DNA of 64,000 nt, taken from positions 1,142,823 to 1,206,822 of the forward strand of contig NZ_JADPFO010000001.1 of NCBI RefSeq assembly GCF_015668515.1. The letters are read 5' to 3'. A program made the translations under genes and the position numbers. Origin of the DNA: Paraclostridium tenue. GTDB lineage: Bacteria > Bacillota > Clostridia > Peptostreptococcales > Peptostreptococcaceae. Positions 38,007-46,877 of the stretch are shown piece after piece. The notes beneath the pieces were generated by a model. It had not been told where the DNA came from, searched no databases, and worked only from the letters and a program-made list of their open reading frames with translations. Position 1 is the first letter of the stretch. Each line of letters starts with the position of its first letter.

Positions 38007-38573
38007 CTAATCCCATTTATCTGTTCTGTATCGCTCTAAAGCCTCTTCTATATTTCCACAAATCAATGTATTCAATCGCCTAATAATATCTTTAGGGTTT
38101 TCTTTCATTCCTTTTTTAATCCATTCAAGGACAAGGCCTACAAATGCATACTTATAAAAATCTGCAATAAATTCTTTATCTTTTTCCCTAACTACCATAT
38201 CTTTTGCCTTTTCTTCTACTACTCCCATAAGAAGTAACTGTACTTCATTATATAAGTAACGTTCTAGATGTTCTCTACTTACAGAGTTGAATGTATTTAA
38301 TACAAAAGATTTATTCTCTAGTATGTAGTCAAATATATGTTCAAATCCCTGTTGCCAAGTATCATATGTCTTTTTCCCATCTAAGGCTCTTGTTGCTTCA
38401 TATGTGTAAACCCAATCTAGTAAATCGTAAATATCCTTGAAATGATAATAAAAGGTCTGCCTATTTACTCCACAATCTTCTGTTATATCTATTACTTTTA
38501 TTTTTTCCAATGATTTTTGGGCTAACATTTTTTTCAAAGATGCAGCAAATGATTTTTTAGTCATTTGAGACAT
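38007..38573 (-). CDS. TetR family regulator (DhaS-like)
   Basis: About 188 residues from the ATG at 38573, which follows GGAGGGG by 6 bases; the longer reading starts inside that ribosome site. The helix-turn-helix is IKVIDITEDCGVNRQTFYYH at about residues 25-46, followed by FKDIYDLLDWVY. This N-terminal pattern and the C-terminal TetR_C_8-like region are typical of DhaS-type regulators. It lies just upstream of oleate hydratase and downstream of a TDT transporter, so fatty-acid responsive control of ohyA is plausible but inferred. Confidence 0.85.
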   Translation of the reverse strand: MSQMTKKSFAASLKKMLAQKSLEKIKVIDITEDCGVNRQTFYYHFKDIYDLLDWVYTYEATRALDGKKTYDTWQQGFEHIFDYILENKSFVLNTFNSVSREHLERYLYNEVQLLLMGVVEEKAKDMVVREKDKEFIADFYKYAFVGLVLEWIKKGMKENPKDIIRRLNTLICGNIEEALERYRTDKWD

Positions 38574-38651
38574 ATGTATCCCCTCCATTATTTTAAACTT
38601 ATAAAATTTCTATTTATACATCCTTCTTATCAAATATTTCTTACACTTTAA

Positions 38652-39665
38652 TTATTTTTCATTAGAATATATAGTTCCACCAATTAATTTTTCTTCTTTT
38701 TCTAAATAAGCTCCAAATCTTGGATTTATTGCTTTGAAAAATAGATTTATAAAATTTAATAATACAAAGAATACTACATATGTTGCTATAAATATTTCTA
38801 TATTTCCTAATAATTCAAATACATTTCCTATTATTTTATAACCTATTTTTCCAAAATATGTTGATAATTTAAAAGCTGCTAATGTTGCAATTGCTAATGG
38901 GAATGTAAATGCTGCATATGTTGGTTTAAATCCTTCTTTGAAAAGTTTTAGTATATATCCGTATACAACTACTAAAAGTATTAATCCAGTTATTATTAAC
39001 CAAGTTAGCATATATATATTTGGATTTGGATCTATAGTTAATATCCCAACTATTCCAAGTGGAGCTGGTGAGCAAATTATACCAACAGTAGGTAATTTTT
39101 TATCATCTAGTATCTCACTTTTAAATACTATATAAAGAACTACTGGTAATAATAATGTGTAAAATATAAATCCAAACATAAGCATAAAGTTTGCTATTGG
39201 TGGAATTATTCCTCCCATTCCTTTACTTGCCACACTTCCTGTTATCATACCTGTATATATGATAAAACAAGTTGGCATTATATTATTAAAGTTCTTTTCT
39301 TTAATTCTTATTATTGTATAATATACTACAATAGCATAATGATATACTACTGCTCCTAACCATAAAGCACTACATACAGTTGGAAATTGTGGATAGAAAA
39401 ATCCAGAAACTAACCAAGTTACCATGCCCATAGTTGGATAAAATGTTCCTGTAACCGGATCTCTTAATTCTTTTAACATTACTTTTGGAAATCTTATAAC
39501 TCTCATTAACATTAACGAAAGCATTATTATTGCTATAGTTATTGCAATTGGTTTTAGATAACCGATATCTTTAATTAACCAGCAATTACTAAGTGTTATA
39601 AATGCCAAACATGTGCCACTTATTCCTATGTGTAAATTTTCAAGCTTATCTAAATATCTAGTCAT
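38652..39665 (-). CDS. TDT family transporter (TehA/SLAC1-like)
   Basis: About 337 residues with ten hydrophobic segments and the tellurite-resistance/dicarboxylate transporter (TDT) pattern. It opens with LDKLENLHIGISGTCLAFIT and continues through FYPTMGMVTWLVSGFF, GSVASKGMGGIIPP and CSPAPLGIVGILTI. The ATG at 39665 is chosen over an upstream GTG since AGAGGGTGG precedes it by 5 bases. Members are anion channels or transporters for dicarboxylates, sulfite or tellurite; the substrate here is unknown. It may be unrelated to the neighbouring oleate hydratase genes. Confidence 0.82.
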   Translation of the reverse strand: MTRYLDKLENLHIGISGTCLAFITLSNCWLIKDIGYLKPIAITIAIIMLSLMLMRVIRFPKVMLKELRDPVTGTFYPTMGMVTWLVSGFFYPQFPTVCSALWLGAVVYHYAIVVYYTIIRIKEKNFNNIMPTCFIIYTGMITGSVASKGMGGIIPPIANFMLMFGFIFYTLLLPVVLYIVFKSEILDDKKLPTVGIICSPAPLGIVGILTIDPNPNIYMLTWLIITGLILLVVVYGYILKLFKEGFKPTYAAFTFPLAIATLAAFKLSTYFGKIGYKIIGNVFELLGNIEIFIATYVVFFVLLNFINLFFKAINPRFGAYLEKEEKLIGGTIYSNEK

Positions 39666-39848
39666 ACTAACCACCCTCTAATTTGTTATTGATCTATTTT
39701 TAATATTTATTTAAATATTTTTTATATTTATCTATGCTGCTATAAAGTAAAATTCTTCCATAGCTCCTAATTTAATTAATTCCCTCTATAAATCACTTTG
39801 AAACAGTTCATATTTAAAATATTTTTCAAATACTTTCTTTAAAGGGTT

Positions 39849-39947
39849 GGCTTCGGGATAAGTAGTTAGAGTTGTTTCATTCACACAAAGACCAAAGAGC
39901 GGTCTTTAAGTGTTTCTTCAACAATCTCTAACTACTTCCCCTTCGCC
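39849..39947 (-). repeat. Long hairpin element, copy B
   Basis: Outer arms AAGTAGTTAGAG (39860-39871) and CTCTAACTACTT (39926-39937) pair perfectly. The inner stem AAAGACC / GGTCTTT closes a 7-base loop. Read on the minus strand, the core has GAAGAAACACTTAAAGA and TTTGTGTGAATGAAACAACT, matching copy A at 21003-21090, while the outer arms differ in sequence but keep their pairing. Flanks GGCGAAG and TTATCCCGAAGCCAAC also match copy A. It lies between a transporter gene and a YvrJ pseudogene. Confidence 0.6.
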
Positions 39948-39994
39948 TTTTGTGTGCTACTTTTTTTGGAGATTGTAAGAGATGAGGTATTTTT

Positions 39995-40084
39995 ATGAAT
40001 TCTTAAATCTAAATACTAATATCAATAGGAAAGCTTCAGACTTTATCTTATAGTATTAATGAACTTAGTAAAAATGAGAGTTAA
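39995..40084 (+). pseudogene. Degraded copy of the YvrJ gene
   Basis: It begins GAGGTATTTTTATGAATTC, nearly identical to the start of the intact gene at 30347, but the fourth codon is TAA. The middle (about 63 bases) is deleted. The 3' end resumes as AAGCTT...AGTATTAATGAACTTAGTAAAA, matching KLxxLSxSINELSKN of the intact copy, then stops. A sequence near 39819-39848 also resembles the stretch before the DUF1659 gene. This is the scar of a second DUF/YvrJ module. Confidence 0.75.
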
Positions 40085-40112
40085 ATAAAAAGTTATTTAT
40101 ATAATCACTAAT

Positions 40113-40148
40113 AAAAAAAGACAGGCTTTCGTAACCTGTCTTTTTTAT
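40113..40148 (-). terminator. Terminator of DUF3189 gene
   Basis: Stem AAAAAAAGACAGG / CCTGTCTTTTTT, 32 bases beyond the stop codon. Confidence 0.85.
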
Positions 40149-40179
40149 ATGTTAATTAAACAATATATTATTTAATTAA

Positions 40180-40692
40180 CTATTTTTTCTTAAATTCCTT
40201 GTTATCTAAGATAATAACTCCTGATTTATCTTCCTTTGCTACCTTTTTTGTGTGATTTACAAGTTCTACAATGTCCTTGTATGATTGTTTTGCTCCTTTT
40301 ACAAGCAATGGTACTCCTATAAAATCAATTTTTAACCACCTAGAAAACAATCCACCAAAGGTCATTGGTAATGGAACCGTTGGGGATGTATTTGAAAATA
40401 TAATTTTTTCATTTAATACCTTTTGTTTATGAAGCATAGATGCTAAGTTATATAATCCTGGAATCAAAACCTTTGAACGTCCCCTTCCTACAGTATATAC
40501 TTCGTTTCCATCTTTATCTCTTCCATGATAAAAAAGTTCTCCACGATTTCCATATACTAACTTATTAAAGTTAGATAAATTCAATATTTCATCCTTAGTT
40601 GGTTCTCGAGTTGCATCCAGTATTTCTAAGTGATAAGCACTTGCTAAAATAGATGAGTGGGTTCCTCCATAACAATTATATATGTATATCAT
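40180..40692 (-). CDS. DUF3189 family protein
   Basis: About 170 residues, beginning MIYIYNCYGGTHSSILASAY, which is the DUF3189 hallmark (a C-Y-G-G-x-H-S-S motif after the first strand). ILNLSNFNKLVYGNRGELFY follows. The ATG at 40692 follows AGGTG. DUF3189 proteins are small, found mostly in Firmicutes, and have no established function; the Rossmann-like start suggests nucleotide or substrate binding. It ends 40 kb after the hairpin and YvrJ remnants and lies downstream of telA, in the same orientation with an 85-base gap. Confidence 0.8.
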   Translation of the reverse strand: MIYIYNCYGGTHSSILASAYHLEILDATREPTKDEILNLSNFNKLVYGNRGELFYHGRDKDGNEVYTVGRGRSKVLIPGLYNLASMLHKQKVLNEKIIFSNTSPTVPLPMTFGGLFSRWLKIDFIGVPLLVKGAKQSYKDIVELVNHTKKVAKEDKSGVIILDNKEFKKK

Positions 40693-40776
40693 TAAAATCA
40701 CCTAATTTCTTATTTTTGCTTTATTTTAATAATTGTAGTATATACATTAATCATTGGAGTTAAACAACATCTTATA

Positions 40777-41925
40777 CTAATATTTAAAATCTAAAAGCTT
40801 ATTTTTTAATTGATTTTCAATATTTCTTAATTCTGCTTCAGCTTCCATACGTTTTTGACGTCCTTGTGTTTGTATATTAAGTATTTCATCAAGAGTTGAA
40901 ATTAATGACTCATTAGTAGCTTTAAGTGTTTCAATATCAACAATTCCTCTTTCAGATTCTTTTGCAGTTTCTATAGTTGAAGTTTTTAATATTTCTGCAT
41001 TTTTACGTAAAAGTTCATTTGTCATATCTGTTACTTCTCTTTGAACTTTTGCAGCATTAGCAGCGTGAGCAACTCCAAGTGCTAAAACCATTTGATTTTT
41101 CCAAAGCGGAATAGTATTTATAATTGTAGATTGTATTTTTTCAGACATTAATGAATCATTATTTTGAATTAAACGAATTTGAGGAGCCATTTGTAAAGAA
41201 ATCATTTTAGTTAATTCTAAATCGTGAATTTTCTTTTCAAATCTATTGCAAAGAGCCACAAAATCATTTAATTCTTGAGCATCCTGAGGATTTCCACTAT
41301 TTCTTGCTTTTTCTTGTAATCTAGGAAGTTCTTCCTTTTCTAGTTTTTGAAGTTTCTTTTTCCCAGCTAATATATACATAGAAAGCTCTTTAAAATATAC
41401 TTTATTTATTTCATACATTTTATCTAGCATGGCAATATCTTTTAAAAGCTGTATTTGATGCGATTCAAGAATGTTACACATTTTACCAATATTATTTTCT
41501 ACATTCTCATATTTTATTTTCATTTGGGAAATCTTATCCTTCCCTTTTTTAAAGAAACCTAAAATTCCTTTTTTCTCTTCGGATTCTTCAAAGTTCTTTA
41601 ATTCATAAACTACACTAGATAGTACTTCCCCAATTTCACCTAAATCTTTAGTTTTTACATTATTAAGTGCTGACTGTGAAAAATCAGAAATTTTCTTTTG
41701 AGCACCTACCCCATATTGTAAAATAGAATTTGAATTATTTATATCTATTTTATCTACAAATTGATCAACCATCTTTTTTTCTTCTTCTGTAAGTTGGATT
41801 TCATCAATTATTTTTTCTTCTTTCTTTTCTTCTTTTACTCCTAAATCAAGAACTTCCTCTTGAAATGGTTGAAAAGTTAATTCTGGTTTTATATCAATAG
41901 ACCCTTCTTTAAATTCATCACTCAT
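40777..41925 (-). CDS. telA: TelA family toxic anion resistance protein
   Basis: A 382-residue soluble, mainly helical protein of the TelA/KlaA family. Signature regions are LKNFEESEEKKGILGFFKKG at about residues 108-127, LLKDIAMLDKMYEINKVYFK at about 160-180 and SLQMAPQIRLIQNNDSLMSE at about 240-262. The N-terminus (1-45) is acidic and disordered. Members are linked to tellurite and cell-envelope stress tolerance, with the mechanism unsettled. It is 27 bases downstream of the XpaC gene and probably co-transcribed; telA-xpaC pairs are common in Firmicutes. Confidence 0.9.
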   Translation of the reverse strand: MSDEFKEGSIDIKPELTFQPFQEEVLDLGVKEEKKEEKIIDEIQLTEEEKKMVDQFVDKIDINNSNSILQYGVGAQKKISDFSQSALNNVKTKDLGEIGEVLSSVVYELKNFEESEEKKGILGFFKKGKDKISQMKIKYENVENNIGKMCNILESHQIQLLKDIAMLDKMYEINKVYFKELSMYILAGKKKLQKLEKEELPRLQEKARNSGNPQDAQELNDFVALCNRFEKKIHDLELTKMISLQMAPQIRLIQNNDSLMSEKIQSTIINTIPLWKNQMVLALGVAHAANAAKVQREVTDMTNELLRKNAEILKTSTIETAKESERGIVDIETLKATNESLISTLDEILNIQTQGRQKRMEAEAELRNIENQLKNKLLDFKY

Positions 41926-41952
41926 TTTTTATGCCTCCCTTTTGTTTAAAAC

Positions 41953-43089
41953 TTACTTTTTAAAATCATTTTCTGCTAGCCCCTCTTGTTTAAATAATGT
42001 TTTAAGAACAGAAATATCTGTAGAAATATCTAAAACAACATCTTCAAATAAATCATCTAATAAATTTTCAAAAGCGCTATTAATAAGGTCAATACTCTTT
42101 TCAATTTCAATCTTAGCATTTTCTATATTCTCGCCTTGAACTAATTGATTATTCATATCTTTGTATGAATTAATTAATTTTATAGTAATAGGAAGATAAT
42201 GATTTATAAATTTATTAACTTCTTGTATCTTATTAGGGTTTTTTTCAACCTGAATTAAGATTTGGTTTGAAATATTTCCTAATTTATCTAACTTTATAGC
42301 TATTTCTTCTTTATAAAGATCATTTCTTATACTTTTTATTTGTTCAATATAATTTCTTCCTATTTTAATAGTAGATTCTACTTCATCTTTTTCTAAATTT
42401 TCTATTTCTTCATTTAATTTTTCATTATCAATTTCTTTAGCTATTTGTTGCTTTTTTAAATTTAAATAGTCATTATAAACTTCATCATTTAACATAAAAT
42501 AAGTTTTTTCTTCATCTATATGACCTTCTAAGAACATACCTAAATTAATCATTTTACTTAGGTCTTTAACAACAAAACTATCTTTCTCTTTAGCAAATTT
42601 TGCTAGGTCATTAATTAAGAAATAATTATTGTCCTCAATAAATCTTACATACTTCTTAAAACGTTTTACTCTTTTTCTTAAAGTTATTCCCCTTAATAAT
42701 AAACCTAAACTTACTACAAAGAATAAAAATGCAACTCCCAAAATAATATTGCTACCTATGATACCAAATAATAGTTTAAATATTAAAAATATAAGCGCTG
42801 AAGAAGCAAAAGTTAAACATCCAATCGCGCCAAATATTATATAAAGTATTCCCGATATACTTCCAGCTGGTTTTTTACTAATATATTTTGATATATCATT
42901 TTTAGCTTTTTTATTTAAACGCATATACTTTTCACTATATCCATTAAACTTTGATTTAAATTGGTTTAAGGTATCCTCAGTTTTATCGTTAATATCTTTT
43001 TTCAAATTAGCAAAATCTATTGCTTTAATTGCATTGCTAACTGTAGACATAATTTGATCTTCTAAATTAGAAAAATCTTTTTTATCCAT
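41953..43089 (-). CDS. xpaC: XpaC family protein (5-bromo-4-chloroindolyl phosphate hydrolysis)
   Basis: A 378-residue protein. The N-terminal 75 residues are amphipathic. Two membrane helices at about 78-103 and 106-128 (SGISGILYIIFGAIG region and IIGSNIILGVAFLFFVVSLG) are followed by RKRVKRFKKYVRFIEDNNYF and a long helical domain of XpaC type. Although named for phosphatase-like activity on an indicator dye, XpaC has no clear catalytic motif, and partnership with TelA at the membrane is the better-supported guess. The ribosome site GGAGGCAAG lies before the ATG. First gene of the xpaC-telA unit. Confidence 0.83.
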   Translation of the reverse strand: MDKKDFSNLEDQIMSTVSNAIKAIDFANLKKDINDKTEDTLNQFKSKFNGYSEKYMRLNKKAKNDISKYISKKPAGSISGILYIIFGAIGCLTFASSALIFLIFKLLFGIIGSNIILGVAFLFFVVSLGLLLRGITLRKRVKRFKKYVRFIEDNNYFLINDLAKFAKEKDSFVVKDLSKMINLGMFLEGHIDEEKTYFMLNDEVYNDYLNLKKQQIAKEIDNEKLNEEIENLEKDEVESTIKIGRNYIEQIKSIRNDLYKEEIAIKLDKLGNISNQILIQVEKNPNKIQEVNKFINHYLPITIKLINSYKDMNNQLVQGENIENAKIEIEKSIDLINSAFENLLDDLFEDVVLDISTDISVLKTLFKQEGLAENDFKK

Positions 43090-43266
43090 TATCTTGCCTC
43101 CAGATTATTTTTCTTATAATTAACATAACTCTAGATATATACTACCCCGTTATTTTAATATTTTAAATCTATTATATCTTATAATTTAGCTAATTGTAAC
43201 TACTAACTTAAAAATACACTTTTAGTATTAAAGTCAAATATTATATAAAAAATAGCCCTAGGCAAT

Positions 43267-43407
43267 CTATATAAGATTTATTAGTTCTGTTAGGTTTTTC
43301 CATTGTGATTCCTTTGAATCAAGATAATAAAAGTTTTTTGTTCCTTCTTTGCGTACATTTACAATTTCTGCTTCTTTAAGTATCTGCCTTTCGTTTATTT
43401 GTTTAAA
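43267..43407 (-). pseudogene. C-terminal fragment of an ArsR family regulator
   Basis: Forty-six codons without a start read RQILKEAEIVNVRKEGTKNF followed by YYLD, the recognition-helix end and beta wing of an ArsR/SmtB winged-helix regulator (usual HLKxLxEAGLVxxRxEGxxxYYxL). The N-terminal half and any metal-binding cysteines are gone. It lies in the 490-base gap between the xpaC promoter and codA; the rest of the gap shows no gene. Confidence 0.65.
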
Positions 43408-43532
43408 CTATTATAGGATTTAAATATTTTAAAATTTCATTGGGAAAGAATTTGTTTACCATTAAATTTTTATTAATAAAAATGGTTTTATTATATACTC
43501 AATTTATCTTAACACAATATGTATTTAAAATA

Positions 43533-43570
43533 AAAAAGGATTAAGTTGATACCCACTTAATCCTTTTTTA
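43533..43570 (-). terminator. Terminator of codA
   Basis: Stem AAAAAAGGATTAAGT / ACTTAATCCTTTTTT with an 8-base loop, 9 bases after the stop. Confidence 0.9.
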
Positions 43571-43578
43571 TATGATAA

Positions 43579-44841
43579 TTATTTTAATAGTGAAATTTTT
43601 GTATCAATTACTTCTGGCTCTCTTTTAAATAAGAATTCACCTTTTCTAACAGAACAATTAACTCCAACTCTTTCTAATATTGCATCAAATTCATCTTTTG
43701 CATTTAATACTATGAAGTTAGCATCTTTACCTTCTGCTATACCGTATTTATCTTGTATATGAAGAGTTTTAGCACCATTTACTGTAATTAGGTCTAGGGC
43801 ATTTTTAATTTCTTCAAATGACATCATTTGGCAAATATGAATTCCTGCATCAAGAATGTTCATTAAGTTTCCATTTCCAAGTGGATACCAAGGGTCTGAA
43901 ATTGAATCTTGTGCAAAACAAACATTGATACCAGCATCATTTAATTCTTTAACTCTTGTAAGTCCTCTTCTCTTTGGATATGTGTCATATCTTCCTTGTA
44001 AATGAATATTTTCAGTTGGGCATGATATAAAATTAAGTTTTGATAATGCTAGAAGTTTAAATAGTTTAAAAGTATATGCATTATTATAAGAGCCCATAGC
44101 ACAAGCATGACTTGCTGTTGTAAGTTCTCCTATTCCATTCATATAGGCTTCAGCAGCTAATAGTTCAAGGAATCTTGATTGTTCATCATCTGTTTCGTCA
44201 CAGTGAATATCAATTAACTTGTTATATTTCATAGCAAGTTCTACAGTTTTTTTGACAGATTTTTCTCCCATTTCTCTTGTAAATTCAAAGTGAGGTATAG
44301 CCCCTACTACATCAGCACCCATTTTTAATGCTTCTTCTACTAATTTATCCCCATCTTTGTATGAATACATTCCCTCTTGAGGAAATGCTATGATTTGTAT
44401 ATCAACTAAATCTTTTACTTCTTCTTTTAATTCCATAATTGCTTTTAAACAAGTAAGCTTTGGATCTGTTACATCTACATGTGTTCTAAGATATTGAGTT
44501 CCATATAAAATCTCTTTTTTTAGTGCAATTTTTGCTCTGTCTTTTATTTCATCTTTTGTCATCTTTGATTTTGTCTCAGACCATCTTTGAATTCCTTCAA
44601 ATAAAGTTCCTGTTCCATTAGTTGCACCATCCATACGAGCTGTATATACATAATCTAGGTGAATATGTGGGTCAACATAAGGTGGAACAACTAGATTTCC
44701 TTCTAAATCATAAGTCTCTACATCTTTATATTTTTGTAAAAGATTTGGACCTATCTCTTTGTATTTTCCATTTTCAACAAGTAAATCAACTAATGTTTCA
44801 TTCCCTTTTAATCTAGCATTTTTAAATAATTTTGCTTTCAT
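43579..44841 (-). CDS. codA: Cytosine/creatinine deaminase-type amidohydrolase
   Basis: A 420-residue amidohydrolase of the CodA family. The metal site is PPYVDPHIHLDYVY (residues about 53-66) with LIDIHCDETDDEQSRFLELL (about 210-230) and the later NVCFAQDSISDPWYPLGNGN, where the Asp is the last metal ligand. CodA enzymes release ammonia from cytosine, and some act on creatinine to give N-methylhydantoin. Because the divergent neighbour is a true creatininase, creatinine deamination is a realistic role, but cytosine cannot be excluded. The AGGAGGGAG ribosome site precedes the ATG. No codB permease is adjacent. Confidence 0.85.
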   Translation of the reverse strand: MKAKLFKNARLKGNETLVDLLVENGKYKEIGPNLLQKYKDVETYDLEGNLVVPPYVDPHIHLDYVYTARMDGATNGTGTLFEGIQRWSETKSKMTKDEIKDRAKIALKKEILYGTQYLRTHVDVTDPKLTCLKAIMELKEEVKDLVDIQIIAFPQEGMYSYKDGDKLVEEALKMGADVVGAIPHFEFTREMGEKSVKKTVELAMKYNKLIDIHCDETDDEQSRFLELLAAEAYMNGIGELTTASHACAMGSYNNAYTFKLFKLLALSKLNFISCPTENIHLQGRYDTYPKRRGLTRVKELNDAGINVCFAQDSISDPWYPLGNGNLMNILDAGIHICQMMSFEEIKNALDLITVNGAKTLHIQDKYGIAEGKDANFIVLNAKDEFDAILERVGVNCSVRKGEFLFKREPEVIDTKISLLK

Positions 44842-44987
44842 TTTAATAATCTCCCTCCTATTATTTTTAATATTTTCTTAGTTACATCCAAAGTCTAACA
44901 TGAAAATATACACTAGTCATTGTACTAATCATCCAATAATCTTTTAATATGACTGTGCACATAAAGACCATATTTTTATATATTTAT

Positions 44988-45015
44988 TTGTATTTTTTGC
45001 ACATTGTATTATAAT
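44988..45015 (+). promoter_or_regulatory. Putative promoter of the creatininase operon
   Basis: TTGTAT (44988-44993) and TATAAT (45010-45015) are 16 bases apart, about 110 bases before the creatininase start. The long 5' leader carries no clear structure. Confidence 0.45.
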
Positions 45016-45123
45016 ATTTCCTGAGTATATACTAATAGTGCAATGAAGCTTCTCGAAAATAAAAAAAGTTCATTGTATAAAAGCCTTAATAAAAACTTTT
45101 CAACTAAAAAGGGGGACGTTATT

Positions 45124-45879
45124 ATGTACGAAAAATTTAAAATGAGAAACATGACATGGCAAGAATTTGCTAAGAAAAAAGATGATGTAATTATATTACC
45201 AATAGGTGCTACAGAGCAACATGGTCCTCATCTACCTACTTGTGTAGATGCTGTATTAGCAGAGGAGTTTGCTTATCGTATAGCTGAAAAAATTAATGGT
45301 GTAGTTGCTCCAACTCTTTCATATGGATATAAATCAAAACCATTAAGTGGTGGAGGCCCATTATTCCCAGGAACTATTGATTTAAACGGAGCTACATTAC
45401 AAGCTTTAGTAATGGATATAATTGATGAGTTTGTTCGTGATGGATTTACAAAAATATTTATATTAAGTGCTCACTTTGAAAATGAAGCATTTATTGTGGA
45501 AGCTATGGACTTATGTTCTGCAAAATATGGAGATAAAGTAAAACTTCTTCTTACTAACTGGTGGGATCCAATGTCACCTGATGTAATCGATAAAGTATTT
45601 GATGAAGTCCCATTCCCAGGATGGGCTCTAGAACATGCTGCTGTTACAGAAACATCATTAATGATGTATTTTGCACCAGAACTTGTTAGAGAGGACAAAA
45701 TATTAGATACAGAAAATGCTACTCCAGCAACTTACTTTAGATATCCTATACAAAAAGATATCGTTCCTGAAACTGGAATACTTGCATCAGCTAAATCATC
45801 TTCAGCTCAAAGAGGTAAAATAATTGTAGATGACGTTGTTCCAAATATCGTAAAAATAGTTGAAGAGGCATTTAAGTAA
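45124..45879 (+). CDS. Creatininase (creatinine amidohydrolase)
   Basis: About 251 residues from the ATG at 45124, chosen because AAAGGGGGA precedes it; the longer reading adds 27 residues foreign to the family. Catalytic and metal-binding positions are present: LPIGATEQHGPHLPTCVDAV (Glu, His, Asp ligands), SAHFENEAFIVEA (His, Glu), TNWWDPMSPDVID and FPGWALEHAAVTETSLMM (Trp, His, Glu). The WxxEH and SYGYKSKPLSGGG segments follow bacterial creatininases rather than the MftE or FAPy-hydrolase relatives. It opens creatinine reversibly to creatine. It is followed at 27 bases by an EamA permease and is divergent from codA. Confidence 0.85.
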   Translation: MYEKFKMRNMTWQEFAKKKDDVIILPIGATEQHGPHLPTCVDAVLAEEFAYRIAEKINGVVAPTLSYGYKSKPLSGGGPLFPGTIDLNGATLQALVMDIIDEFVRDGFTKIFILSAHFENEAFIVEAMDLCSAKYGDKVKLLLTNWWDPMSPDVIDKVFDEVPFPGWALEHAAVTETSLMMYFAPELVREDKILDTENATPATYFRYPIQKDIVPETGILASAKSSSAQRGKIIVDDVVPNIVKIVEEAFK

Positions 45880-45906
45880 ATCATTTAGAAAGAGATAGGT
45901 ACATTT

Positions 45907-46836
45907 ATGAAATTAAAAGGAATAGTACTAACAATGCTATCCTCTATTACCTTTGGTTTTGCCTTTACATTAGGCCCTATGACCTATGGTGCTGGAGGAA
46001 GTAATCCTGTAACATTAACTTTTTTAAGAAACTTTTTAAGTTTACCCTTTTTATTACTAATAGTTTTATTTTTAAAAATTGATTTAAAAGTAACAAAAAG
46101 TCAACTTAAAAACTTAATCATATTAGGATTTGTAGGAAATGCAATAACAACATTAATGCTAAATATAGCTTTTGCTCATGTGGATGTAGGAATAGTTACT
46201 CCAATTCACTTTACTTACCCTGTATTTGTAACACTTGGATGTGTACTATTCTTTAATGAAAAACTAAGCAAACAAAAGATTATAGCATTAGTTATAGCTA
46301 TGTGTGGTATAGGATGTTTCTTTATTCAATCATTAAATTCTGCTTCTTTTAGTTCATCTACATTGCTTGGATTAATTTTAGCAGTAGCTTCAGGAGCATT
46401 TTATGCATTCTATATTATATTTATGGATAAAAGTGGTCTAAAAGGTGAATCTCCATTTAAAATAACATTCTATGTAGCAATCGCTTCAAGTATAGGTATG
46501 TTTTTCTATGGTATTTCTACCAATGAACTTGTTTTATCTTCTCTTACAACTAAATCATGGATTATATCTTCAGTATTTGCATTTTTATGTACAGTTGTTG
46601 CCCTATCACTGTTACAAGTTGGTATAAAATATATTGGAGCAAGTGAGGCAGCTGTTATAAGTACTTTTGAACCTATAACAAGTGTAATATTTGGAGTGTT
46701 ATTATTAGGTGAAAAAGTAACACCTCTAAAAATTATTGCCTGCATATTAATTTTTGCAGGAGTATTAATATTATCTTTTGCAAAAGAAAATACAAAAGAT
46801 GACCCACCAGAACCTAATATAGAATTAGAAGTTTAA
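45907..46836 (+). CDS. DMT superfamily (EamA) permease
   Basis: A 309-residue membrane protein with ten hydrophobic segments in two EamA repeats (about 5-140 and 150-290). It contains VDVGIVTPIHFTYPVFVTLG at the end of the first repeat and SEAAVISTFEPITSVIFGVL in the second, both usual for the family. An acidic tail DDPPEPNIELEV ends it. It lies 27 bases after creatininase and before a bidirectional terminator, so it probably moves creatinine, creatine or a breakdown product. This is inference from position. Confidence 0.85.
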   Translation: MKLKGIVLTMLSSITFGFAFTLGPMTYGAGGSNPVTLTFLRNFLSLPFLLLIVLFLKIDLKVTKSQLKNLIILGFVGNAITTLMLNIAFAHVDVGIVTPIHFTYPVFVTLGCVLFFNEKLSKQKIIALVIAMCGIGCFFIQSLNSASFSSSTLLGLILAVASGAFYAFYIIFMDKSGLKGESPFKITFYVAIASSIGMFFYGISTNELVLSSLTTKSWIISSVFAFLCTVVALSLLQVGIKYIGASEAAVISTFEPITSVIFGVLLLGEKVTPLKIIACILIFAGVLILSFAKENTKDDPPEPNIELEV

Positions 46837-46837
46837 A

Positions 46838-46877
46838 AATAAAAAATCCCTATGTATTTATAGGGATTTTTTATTTT
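46838..46877. terminator. Bidirectional terminator
   Basis: Stem AAAAAATCCCTA / TAGGGATTTTTT between the convergent permease and pucR-type genes. Confidence 0.9.
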
